A stretch of 64,000 nt of DNA from Mesorhizobium sp. NZP2077 (GTDB lineage: Bacteria; Pseudomonadota; Alphaproteobacteria; Rhizobiales; Rhizobiaceae), in the NCBI RefSeq assembly GCF_013170805.1, contig NZ_CP051293.1, positions 62,001 to 126,000 of the forward strand, given 5' to 3'. A program made the position numbers and the translations under genes. The first letter of the stretch is position 1; every line of letters begins with the position of its first letter. Shown one piece after another: positions 53,161-61,669 of the stretch. A model generated the notes under the pieces. That model was given only the letters and a program-made list of their open reading frames with translations, made no database searches and was not told where the DNA came from.

Positions 53161-54252
53161 CTATGCGCGAAGGCCCGCCTGCCTCAAAATCGGCAGCACG
53201 TGATCGCAGAAATAGGGCAGTTCCTGCGTGTAGTTGACGAAAGATAGCGCAATGCCCTGATAGCCATGCCCGGCAATGGCAGCCATGTCGGCGGCGATTG
53301 TTTCCGGCGTACCGATCAGGGGATAGGTGCCGGCGCCACCGGCGAAGCGCTGCCGGTAGCGGTCATAGGCGTGCGGGTCGTGCGACTGCGAGAATTCCTT
53401 CTTGCCGGCCATATGGGCATCGACCGCATCATGGTCGGCCATATCGACGGCATAGCGCGCGTAGTAAGCCTGCGCCTCTTCCATGGTCGGGCGACAGACG
53501 ACATGCGCCACGGTGTAGACGCCGACATCCCGGCCGACCTTGTCGGCGCGCTCGCTGATATCGGCGACATGCTTGCCGGCATCGCTCATCTCGGAAAAGG
53601 TCGTGAACAGATAATCGCAGCAGGCGGCGGCGAAATCGCGGCCCGGTCCGCCGAACGCGGCGTTCATGGTCACCGGACGCGGAACCTGCAGGCCGGCCGG
53701 CCGGCTGACGGCTTCCTTGAGGCGATAATAGGTGCCTTCATAGTCGAGAGGTTCGGCCGAAGCATAGAGCTTTTCCAGGATTTCGATCCATTCGGCCGCC
53801 TGGTCATACCCCTTCTCGACCAGCGGCGTGCCGAACATGGCAAATTCCTTCGGGTTCCAGCCGCAGACGATGTTGAGGCCGGCGCGGGCCTGGCTGATGT
53901 GGTCGACCGTCGCCAGCGCCTTGGCGGCGTAGAGCGGATGCACCAACGGCACGTGCACGGTCATGAACAGGCCGATCTGTTCGGTGGCCACGGCAAGCGC
54001 CGCCGCCCAGGTGAAGGTTTCGAACGACCATTCGCGCACCTTGTTGCGGCCGCCAAAGCCACGCCAGCGGGCAATCGGCAGCATGAATTCCAGCCCGGCG
54101 CGGTCGGCGATTTGCGCCGCCGTCAGATTGTCCTGCCAGCTTGCCGTCCAGCGTTCCGGCACATCGGTGATGGCCAGCCCGCCATCGGCGTTGGTCGAAA
54201 AGACGCCGAGCTTCAGTTTGTTGGAGCCGTGCAAGGGATGTGGTTTGTTCAT
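53161..54252 (-). CDS. RutA-like LLM-class flavin-dependent monooxygenase
   Basis: A 363 aa bacterial-luciferase-like monooxygenase. Signatures include LGVFSTNADGGLAI, PIARWRGFGGRN, TVDHISQARAGLNIVCGWNP and FGGPGRDFAAACCDYLF. These match the RutA subgroup, which opens uracil between N3 and C4 using reduced FMN. No flavin reductase is encoded nearby. The true start is ATG 54252. Its promoter region is shared with the divergent aldolase gene and contains operator site 3. Confidence 0.86.
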   Translation of the reverse strand: MNKPHPLHGSNKLKLGVFSTNADGGLAITDVPERWTASWQDNLTAAQIADRAGLEFMLPIARWRGFGGRNKVREWSFETFTWAAALAVATEQIGLFMTVHVPLVHPLYAAKALATVDHISQARAGLNIVCGWNPKEFAMFGTPLVEKGYDQAAEWIEILEKLYASAEPLDYEGTYYRLKEAVSRPAGLQVPRPVTMNAAFGGPGRDFAAACCDYLFTTFSEMSDAGKHVADISERADKVGRDVGVYTVAHVVCRPTMEEAQAYYARYAVDMADHDAVDAHMAGKKEFSQSHDPHAYDRYRQRFAGGAGTYPLIGTPETIAADMAAIAGHGYQGIALSFVNYTQELPYFCDHVLPILRQAGLRA

Positions 54253-54298
54253 GTCGCGACCTCCCGGCGAAGATCGCACGCTACGGTTCCGCGAAAAT

Positions 54299-54314
54299 AT
54301 TTCAAGCATGAAAT
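54299..54314. promoter_or_regulatory. Candidate MarR operator, site 3
   Basis: ATTTCAAGCATGAAAT has perfect 6-bp arms ATTTCA/TGAAAT around AGCA. It lies between the divergent RutA-like and aldolase genes, 47 and 59 bp from their starts, and belongs to the same motif set as sites 39450, 47084 and 55188. Confidence 0.6.
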
Positions 54315-54372
54315 AGCTTCGCCTTGCGATCGTTTGCCGATATGAATTCGGCGGAGTGAGAAAGGGATCGGC

Positions 54373-55134
54373 ATGAGCGAATTCCGTCAGAAATGCGTCG
54401 GCAAGGCCAACCTCGTCGGTTCCTTTGCTGCCATACCGCATCCCGTCGCGGTCGAAGTGATGGCGCAGGCCGGGCTCGATTTCCTCTGCATCGACTGGGA
54501 GCATGCGCAGATTTCGCGCGACGTGATCGAGGCCATGGTGCGCGCGGCCGACGTGCATCGCGTGCCGGCGATGGTGCGCGTTCCCGGCCATGCGCCCGAA
54601 GCGATCCAGGCGGCTTTGGACAGCGGCGCGCAAGGCGTGCTGGTGCCGCGCGTCTCGACCGCCGCACAGGCGGCGATGGCCGTCAAAGCCTCGCGCTATC
54701 CGCCGGTGGGCGAGCGCGGCATCGGACCCGGTCGGGCCGCCGGCTACGGCTATCGCATTCCCGAATATCTTGCCGGCGCCAACGACAGAACGGTCGTCGC
54801 GGTCCAGGTCGAAACGTCGGAGGGGCTCGCCAACATCGACGCGATCGCGGCCGTCGACGGCGTCGACGTGATCTTCGTCGGCCCCGGCGACCTTTCGGTG
54901 TCGATCGATGCTATCGGACCGCAAGGCGCCGGCAAGCTCAATGCGGCGATCCGGACAATCATCAGCGCGACGATCGCACACGACAAGGCAGCCGGCATAT
55001 TTTGCGCCAGCCCACAGACTGTCAGCCGTTGGGCAGCGATCGGCGCGAGTTTCTTCGTGCTGGCCAGCGACACGATGTTTCTGGGCGCCGGCGCCGCGGC
55101 CAACTCTGCCGCCGCGCGCGACGAATTGGCATAG
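54373..55134 (+). CDS. HpcH/HpaI-family class II aldolase
   Basis: A 253 aa TIM-barrel aldolase: VGSFAAIPHPVAVEVMAQAG, then FLCIDWEHAQISRDVIEAMV with the catalytic histidine and glutamate region, and the metal-binding VQVETSEGL plus VDVIFVGPGDLSVSI. Family members cleave 4-hydroxy-2-oxo acids to pyruvate and an aldehyde. It could close a ring-cleavage route, but the substrate is unknown. Start ATG 54373 with GGGATCGGC upstream. Confidence 0.88.
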   Translation: MSEFRQKCVGKANLVGSFAAIPHPVAVEVMAQAGLDFLCIDWEHAQISRDVIEAMVRAADVHRVPAMVRVPGHAPEAIQAALDSGAQGVLVPRVSTAAQAAMAVKASRYPPVGERGIGPGRAAGYGYRIPEYLAGANDRTVVAVQVETSEGLANIDAIAAVDGVDVIFVGPGDLSVSIDAIGPQGAGKLNAAIRTIISATIAHDKAAGIFCASPQTVSRWAAIGASFFVLASDTMFLGAGAAANSAAARDELA

Positions 55135-55187
55135 GCGGCCCTGGCCAGGCAAAAAGCGTATCGCAGGAGCAACAGGCCGGCCAAGCT

Positions 55188-55201
55188 TTTTAAGCTTAAA
55201 A
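55188..55201. promoter_or_regulatory. Candidate MarR operator, site 4
   Basis: TTTTAAGCTTAAAA is a perfect 14-bp palindrome between the aldolase gene and the amino-acid-type ABC genes. The 394-bp gap (55135-55528) also holds a possible small ORF at 55322-55438; nothing else was recognised in it. Confidence 0.6.
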
Positions 55202-55321
55202 CTTTCGCCTTGAAAAGCGTCCCACTTTGGATAAGCATTCAAAATCGATGGCAGTTGCCGTGCCGGAGGGGTTGCCGGCCAGTCCATCGTTGTGTTCGGG
55301 TGGGAGGAGTCCTTGACGTTC

Positions 55322-55438
55322 ATGCTGCCCCAGTCGTCGTCCAGCGCGCGCTATGCTTTCGATGGCGTACGCGCCAAGATCCGCGACCTGCACACCGAAA
55401 ACATTGCCACCGCGCACGTCGTAGCGCCCATGAATTGA
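55322..55438 (+). CDS. Possible small ORF of unknown function (38 aa)
   Basis: A 38-codon frame starting MLPQSSSSARYAFDGVRAKI in the leader of the amino-acid ABC operon. A strong GGGAGGAG precedes an in-frame TTG at 55313, which would add three residues. Composition looks protein-like (DLHTENIATAHVV), but no family is recognised. It could be a leader peptide or the remnant of a lost gene. The binding-protein gene follows 90 bp later. Confidence 0.35.
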   Translation: MLPQSSSSARYAFDGVRAKIRDLHTENIATAHVVAPMN

Positions 55439-55528
55439 CGCCCCGCTGGGAGGTGGGACGGCAAGAAACCGTGCGGGGCCAGCCCCGTCCGATCAACAAC
55501 CAGAGGGAATACCCCAGAGGGAACTCCA

Positions 55529-56326
55529 ATGAAGCTCAACCGCCGTAATCTCATGCTTCTTGCCGCAGCCATCGGTATCGCCGCCGGCCCTGCCACGGCT
55601 CAAGCCGCCGATGTGCTCAATGTCGGCGCCTACCCGACCAATCCGCCCTTCGAATACAAGAACGAGAGCGGCACTTTCGAAGGCTTTGAAGTCGACATCG
55701 TCAATGAGGCGGCCAAGCGCATCGGCATGACCACCGATATCGCCGATCTCGGCTTCCAGGCGCTGTTCGCCGCCACCACGTCGAAGCGCATCGACGTTGC
55801 CATCTCGTCGATCACCATCACGGCGGAGCGGCTGAAGTCGCAGTCCTTCACCCAGCCCTATTATGATTCCGACATGGGCATCGCCACCAAGACCGACAGC
55901 GCTGTTAACACCGAGGCCGACCTCAAGGGCAAGATCGTCGGCGTGCTGTCCGGCTCGACCGGCGAGACCTGGGTCAAAGCGCATCAGGAAGCCGACGGCT
56001 TCAGCGACGTGAAGGGCTATGACACGCAGCAGAACCTGCTGCTCGACCTCAGCGCCGGCCGCGTCGATGCCGCCGTCAGCGACATTCCGGGCATGGAATA
56101 CTCGTTCACGAAGATGAAGGATTTGAAGGTCAAGCAGCGCATCAAGACCGGTGAACAGTACGGCCTGATGATGACCAAGGACCATCCGCTGCTCGGCAAG
56201 CTCAACGACGCGCTGACCGCGATGAAGAAGGACGGCACGCTGGCCGCGATCCACAAGAAGTGGTTCGGCAGCGACGCGCCCGCCGATTCCTCGACGGTGA
56301 AGGAAATGCCGCTGCCGAAGGCCTGA
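55529..56326 (+). CDS. Amino-acid-type ABC transporter substrate-binding protein
   Basis: A 265 aa periplasmic protein of the SBP_bac_3 family with a signal peptide (MKLNRRNLMLLAAAIGIAAG, cleaved near AQAAD). Core motifs: VGAYPTNPPFEYKNESGTFEGFEVDIVNEAAKRIG, SITITAERLKSQSFTQPYYDSDMGI and MMTKDHPLLGKLNDAL. This class binds polar or sulphur-containing amino acids. A strong hairpin follows and a single permease gene comes next. Confidence 0.92.
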   Translation: MKLNRRNLMLLAAAIGIAAGPATAQAADVLNVGAYPTNPPFEYKNESGTFEGFEVDIVNEAAKRIGMTTDIADLGFQALFAATTSKRIDVAISSITITAERLKSQSFTQPYYDSDMGIATKTDSAVNTEADLKGKIVGVLSGSTGETWVKAHQEADGFSDVKGYDTQQNLLLDLSAGRVDAAVSDIPGMEYSFTKMKDLKVKQRIKTGEQYGLMMTKDHPLLGKLNDALTAMKKDGTLAAIHKKWFGSDAPADSSTVKEMPLPKA

Positions 56327-56341
56327 GTGGCGATGCACTGA

Positions 56342-56373
56342 AATCGTGCCGGCTTCTCCAGGCCGGCACGATT
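56342..56373 (+). terminator. Hairpin between binding-protein and permease genes (attenuator candidate)
   Basis: AATCGTGCCGGC (56342-56353) and GCCGGCACGATT (56362-56373) form a perfect 12-bp stem with an 8-nt loop and no following T run. Its place after the binding-protein gene suggests mRNA stabilisation or partial termination. Confidence 0.7.
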
Positions 56374-56495
56374 CATTTCACGCTCCAGCACCTGCTGCCG
56401 CACAGACCGCCTCACCGTAGGCGAGGTCGTTTGGTTTAACTGGAGCACCCGTTGCTCTGGCGTCGCGGGACACAAAACAGTTCGGGAACGCTCCC

Positions 56496-57170
56496 ATGTC
56501 GCTGATCGACACCTTCTTCAATCCCGATGTCATCATGTCCAGCCTGCCGGCGCTGCTGCGCGGTTTCCTGAACACGCTGCTGCTCGGCATTTTGAGCATC
56601 GGCATCGGTATCCCCGTCGGTCTGGGGATCAGCCTGGTGCGGCTCTACGCGCCGAAGCCGCTGCGCTGGCTGGCGGTCGGCTACACCGACATTTTTCGCG
56701 CCCTGCCGGTGCTGGTGGTGCTGATCCTGATCTACTACGCGCTGCCTTTCCTCGGCATCCGCCTGTCGTCCTGGGCGTCCGCAGTGACCGCGTTTGCCTT
56801 CATCATGTCGGCGTATTCGGCGGAAGTGTTCCGCTCCGGCATAGAGAGCATCCCGAAAGGCCAGTTCGAGGCGTCGCAGGCGCTCGGCCTGCCGTTCCTT
56901 TTGACCTTGCGCAAGGTGGTGCTGCCGCAGGCGATCCGCGTGGTCATCCCGCCGATGACCAGCAACTGCGTCTCGATGTTCAAGGACACCTCGCTCGCCT
57001 CTACCGTGGCGTTGCCGGAACTCTTGAAGGAGGCGACCAACGCGCAGTCGCTTTACGCCAACCCCTCGCCGCTGATCGGCGCAGCGCTGGTCTACCTCAT
57101 CTTCCTCTGGCCGATGGTCCGCCTCGTCAGCCTGCTTGAAGACCGCTTCAAGACCGAGAAGACGCGCTGA
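56496..57170 (+). CDS. Amino-acid-type ABC transporter permease
   Basis: A 224 aa inner-membrane subunit of the HisMQ type. Helices include LLRGFLNTLLLGILSIGIGI and ALPVLVVLILIYYALPFLG; the EAA loop is FEASQALGLPFLLTLRKVVLPQAIR. Only one permease is present, so it probably forms a homodimer. No ATPase gene adjoins it, so energy must come from an ATPase encoded elsewhere. The class V aminotransferase-fold gene follows after 48 bp. Confidence 0.92.
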   Translation: MSLIDTFFNPDVIMSSLPALLRGFLNTLLLGILSIGIGIPVGLGISLVRLYAPKPLRWLAVGYTDIFRALPVLVVLILIYYALPFLGIRLSSWASAVTAFAFIMSAYSAEVFRSGIESIPKGQFEASQALGLPFLLTLRKVVLPQAIRVVIPPMTSNCVSMFKDTSLASTVALPELLKEATNAQSLYANPSPLIGAALVYLIFLWPMVRLVSLLEDRFKTEKTR

Positions 57171-57218
57171 CCTCGCCAACTGATCCACTCGCCCAAGTCC
57201 CTTGTAGGAGCCTACCCC

Positions 57219-58508
57219 GTGAACAAGCACCAAACCGACAATGCGAACGCCTCAGGGTTCCCCGTCGACACCATCCGCGCCATGTTTCCCGCCCTGCAGC
57301 GGGCCGGCGATTTTATCTTCTTGGACAATGCCGCCGGCGCGCAGATCCCGCAGAGCGTGCTCGACGCGGTGACCAACCATCTGGTTTCGCACAATGTGCA
57401 GCGCGGCGGCCGCTATGGCCGCAGCGTCACTGTCGACCAGTCTGTCGCCGATGCCCGGACGAGCGTGGCGCTGCTGATCAACGCCTACAGCCCGGCGGAA
57501 ATCTGCTTCGGCATGAACGCCACCTCCTTCATCCGCCTGGTCAGCCTCGGTATCGGCCAGATGCTCGCCAAAGACACGGATGGGGGGCGCGACGAGATCG
57601 TCATCACCGACATGGACCACGACGCCAACATCGCGACATGGCTGGCGCTGGAATCCGCCGGCGCCAAATTCAAGTGGTGGCGCATGCGCGAGGACGGCAA
57701 TCTGCATGTCGACGATCTGCGCCCACTGGTTTCCGACCGCACCCGCCTCGTCGCCTGCACGGTGACGGCACATTCGATCGGCTCGATCGTCGATGTCGCC
57801 TCGGTGGCCGAGATCGCGCATGCGGCCGGCGCCGAAGTGTTCCTCGACTGCGTGCATTACGGACCGCACGGGCTGATCGACGTGCAGGCCTGGGACTGCG
57901 ACTATCTTGTCTGCTCCGGCTACAAGAATTTCTCGCCGCATATGGGTTTTCTGTGGGGCCGCTTCGAAACGCTCAAGCGGCTGCCGACTTTTCGGGAAGA
58001 CTTCATCCCCGACGAGCCGCCCTACAAGGTCGAGGCCGGCACCTTTATCTACGAGAACGTCTCCGGCATGGATGCCGCCGTGCAGTATCTGGAACTGATC
58101 GGCCGCAATCTCGCCCCCTCCAACAACCGCTCGCGGCGCGAAAACATCGTCGCCGGCATGGGCGCCATCCGCGACTATGAGCTGCTTTTGGCGCGCGAGA
58201 TGCTTGGCGTGCTGAAAGGTTGCGGGGCGACCATCTATGGCGTTGCCGACGAGGCCCGCATCAACGAGCGCGTGCCGACCTTCTGCTTCAACATCGGCAA
58301 GCTCTCGCCGCAGCGCATCGTCGAGGAGATGGCCGAGATGCAGATCGGCATCCGCGACGGCCACATGTACGCGCCACGACTGATGAAGCGCCTCAACCTG
58401 TCGATGGACAGCGGCGCCATCCGCGCCTCGCTGGTGCATTACAACACGGTCGAGGAAATCCATCGCTTCGGCGAGGCGCTGCGGGCGATTATCGCCAAGC
58501 TGTCGTGA
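57219..58508 (+). CDS. Cysteine-desulfurase-like PLP enzyme (aminotransferase class V)
   Basis: A 429 aa PLP-dependent enzyme, start GTG 57219 with AGGAGCC upstream. Class V features: [20 protein letters not shown], the cofactor-binding [20 protein letters not shown]-like [20 protein letters not shown], and the Schiff-base lysine in [17 protein letters not shown]. It most resembles the SufS-like cysteine-desulfurase-like family, not kynureninase. Neighbouring amino-acid transport genes suggest it acts on an imported, perhaps sulphur-containing, amino acid. Confidence 0.88.
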   Translation: MNKHQTDNANASGFPVDTIRAMFPALQRAGDFIFLDNAAGAQIPQSVLDAVTNHLVSHNVQRGGRYGRSVTVDQSVADARTSVALLINAYSPAEICFGMNATSFIRLVSLGIGQMLAKDTDGGRDEIVITDMDHDANIATWLALESAGAKFKWWRMREDGNLHVDDLRPLVSDRTRLVACTVTAHSIGSIVDVASVAEIAHAAGAEVFLDCVHYGPHGLIDVQAWDCDYLVCSGYKNFSPHMGFLWGRFETLKRLPTFREDFIPDEPPYKVEAGTFIYENVSGMDAAVQYLELIGRNLAPSNNRSRRENIVAGMGAIRDYELLLAREMLGVLKGCGATIYGVADEARINERVPTFCFNIGKLSPQRIVEEMAEMQIGIRDGHMYAPRLMKRLNLSMDSGAIRASLVHYNTVEEIHRFGEALRAIIAKLS

Positions 58509-58509
58509 C

Positions 58510-58986
58510 ATGACTGGTCTTGGCGACACCGATGATGAGGGCGCTAACGGGGCGACATCTCTTGTTGTCCTCAGCGAACCCACGCCAGAAGACATTGTCG
58601 CCCTGGAAGATGGCCTTTACGGCTTCAACGTCGCTGCGACCGGCGTCGATGACGGCCGCTATTTGTCGATCTTCCTGAAGAGGAATGACGGGACGATCTA
58701 CGCAGGCCTGCACGGACACAGTTGGGCGGGCGTATGCGAAATCAAGACGCTATGGATCGCCGACAGCGAGCGCGGCAAAGGCCTTGGCTCGCGCCTCCTT
58801 GCAGCCGCAGAACAGGAGGCTCGGCTGCGCGGGTGCCATGTCATCCATCTCGCGTCCTTCACCTTCCAGGCGCCGGACTTCTATGAAAAGCATGGATTTC
58901 AGCGGCTGGTGCAACTCGAGGACTTTCCGCGCGGCCACGCCAATGTCCTGCTCGCAAAGACGCTGATGCCTGAAGCGCCCGTCTAA
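58510..58986 (+). CDS. GNAT-family N-acetyltransferase
   Basis: A 158 aa acetyltransferase. The acetyl-CoA site is IKTLWIADSERGKGLGSRLLAAAEQEARLRGC, and the C-terminal FYEKHGFQRLVQLEDFP is typical of the fold. It begins 1 bp after the PLP-enzyme stop, so they are co-translated. The substrate is probably an amine related to the imported amino acid. Confidence 0.88.
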   Translation: MTGLGDTDDEGANGATSLVVLSEPTPEDIVALEDGLYGFNVAATGVDDGRYLSIFLKRNDGTIYAGLHGHSWAGVCEIKTLWIADSERGKGLGSRLLAAAEQEARLRGCHVIHLASFTFQAPDFYEKHGFQRLVQLEDFPRGHANVLLAKTLMPEAPV

Positions 58987-59045
58987 CTCTTTGTTTGACG
59001 CTATTCCAGGCGGAGAACCGCTCACACTTTTCCTGGAATTGCTCT
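58987..59045 (-). repeat. Intergenic repeat, type B (partial, reverse-oriented copy)
   Basis: Read on the minus strand, this begins AGAGCAATTCCAGGAAAAGT and continues GTGAGCGGTTCTCCGCC. It follows the element at 13445 closely over about 60 bp with scattered changes, but lacks the second palindromic half. It lies between the convergent GNAT and dppF-like genes. Confidence 0.7.
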
Positions 59046-59079
59046 CGCCTGCACTCGCCAGATGGCAGGGACGTCCGGG

Positions 59080-59906
<827 letters not shown>

Positions 59907-59910
<4 letters not shown>

Positions 59911-60758
59911 GCGCTGGCCCCCGAAGGCGCCGGCTCGAACAGCATGTCGGAGACGGTCGGCAGCCGGTCGCCGACGGCGTTCTCCGGCAGCGCCGACAAA
60001 AGCGCGCGCGTGTAATTGCTCTTCGGCGATTCAAACAGCGACAGCACGTCGGCCTCTTCCATCTTGCGGCCCTTGTACTGGACGATGACGCGGTCGGCGG
60101 TCTCCGCCACCACGCCCATATTGTGGGTGATCATGATCAGGCCCATGCCGTATTTGGCCTGCAGCGAGACCAGCAGGTCGAGGATTTGCTTCTGGATGGT
60201 GACGTCGAGCGCGGTCGTCGGCTCGTCGGCGATCAAAAGCTTCGGATTGCAGGCAATGGCGATTGCGATCATGACGCGCTGGCACTGGCCGCCCGACATC
60301 TGGTGCGGGAACGAGTTCAGCCGTTCCGCCGGCTCGGGAATGCCGACCTGCGTCAGCAGTTCGATGGCTCGCGCCCGGCGTTGCGCACCGTCCATGCCCA
60401 TATGGAAGCGCAGCACCTCTTCGATCTGGAAGCCGACGGTGAAGCACGGATTGAGGCTGGCCATCGGCTCCTGGAAGATCATCGACATGTCCTTGCCGAC
60501 GATCTTGCGCCGTTCAGCAGGGCTCAGCTTCAGGAGATCGCGGCCATTGAAGCTCATGCGATCAGCAGTGACCTTTGCCGTCCAGGGCAAAAGGCCCATC
60601 ACCGCCAGCATGGAGACCGATTTGCCGGAACCGGATTCGCCGACGATCGCCAGCACTTCGCGCTCGTCGACATGCAGCGAAACGCCATCGACCGCCCGGA
60701 ACGGACCGGACGCGGTCTGGAATTCGACGACGAGGTTCTGGATGTCGAGCAGCGCCAT
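59907..60758 (-). CDS. DppD-like ABC transporter ATP-binding protein
   Basis: A 283 aa ATPase: Walker A GESGSGKS, the Q-loop FQEPMASLNP, signature MSGGQCQRV (cysteine where arginine is usual) and Walker [13 protein letters not shown], with the H-loop MITHNMGVV. The start ATG 60758 overlaps the permease stop (TGATG); the longer frame upstream belongs to a shadow of the permease gene. Confidence 0.93.
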
Positions 60759-61669
60759 CACGACCTTCTCAGTTTCGGATCGAGCGCGTCGCGCAGGCCG
60801 TCGCCGACAAGGTTGATGGCGAGCACAGTGATCAGGATGGCAAGGCCGGGGAAGGTGACGACCCACCAGGCGCGCAGGATGAATTCGCGCGCCGAGGCGA
60901 GCATGGTTCCCCATTCGGGCGTCGGCGGCTGGGCGCCAAGGCCGAGGAACCCGAGCGCTGCCGCTTCGAGAATGGCGTTGGAGAATGACAGCGTGCCCTG
61001 GACGATCAGCGGCGCCAGGCAATTGGGCAGGATGGTGCGAAGCATCAGCCTGACATGGCTGGCGCCGGCGACCTTCGCTGCCACGACATATTCGCGGCTT
61101 TTCTCCGCCATGACGGCCGCGCGCACCAGCCGCGCGAAATGCGGCTGCAGGACGAGCGCGATGGCCAGCATCGCATTGAACAGGCCAGGGCCGAGGATGG
61201 TGACCATCACCAGCGCCAGGAGCAGCGACGGGAACGCCAGGATGAGGTCCATGACGCGCATGATCGCCACGTCGACCCAGCCTCGGAAATAGCCGGCCAG
61301 CAGGCCGAGCGTAATGCCGCCGGTGAGCGCCAGCGTGACCACGACCGCGCCGATCAGCAGCGAGAAGCGCGCGCCGTAGAGCAGGCGCGAGAGGATGTCG
61401 CGACCGACCGGATCGGTGCCGAGCAGATATTGTGTCGAGCCGCCGTCCTGCCAGGCCGGAGGCCGCAGGAATGCGGTCTTGTCCTGGATGTCGGGTGCAT
61501 AGGGAGCCAGCAGCGGCGCAAACAGCGCCGCCAGGACCAGCAGGATGAAGACGAACAGGCCTATGACGGCGCCGCGGTTCACCGAGAAATAAAACCAGAA
61601 GGTCCTGAGACCGGTGAGGCGATCCGGGTTGCCGGCGGCCATCGGGGCGATTTCGGTCGACTGGCTCAT
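60758..61669 (-). CDS. DppC-like ABC transporter permease
   Basis: A 303 aa membrane subunit. An N-terminal tail leads to FYFSVNRGAVIGLFVFILLVLAALFAPLLAPY; the DppC motif YLLGTDPVGRDILSRLLYGARFS and the EAA loop YVVAAKVAGASHVRLMLRTILPN follow. ATG 61669 overlaps the dppB-like stop. Confidence 0.94.
   Translation of the reverse strand: MSQSTEIAPMAAGNPDRLTGLRTFWFYFSVNRGAVIGLFVFILLVLAALFAPLLAPYAPDIQDKTAFLRPPAWQDGGSTQYLLGTDPVGRDILSRLLYGARFSLLIGAVVVTLALTGGITLGLLAGYFRGWVDVAIMRVMDLILAFPSLLLALVMVTILGPGLFNAMLAIALVLQPHFARLVRAAVMAEKSREYVVAAKVAGASHVRLMLRTILPNCLAPLIVQGTLSFSNAILEAAALGFLGLGAQPPTPEWGTMLASAREFILRAWWVVTFPGLAILITVLAINLVGDGLRDALDPKLRRS

Noticed and set aside
57219..58508. Kynureninase, which would fit a tryptophan-to-anthranilate route
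   Set aside because: The lysine region [10 protein letters not shown] and overall layout are SufS-like; kynureninase motifs are not seen.
57252..58595. Long minus-strand frame opposite the PLP enzyme
   Set aside because: Antisense shadow; the plus strand carries the PLP lysine and class V motifs.
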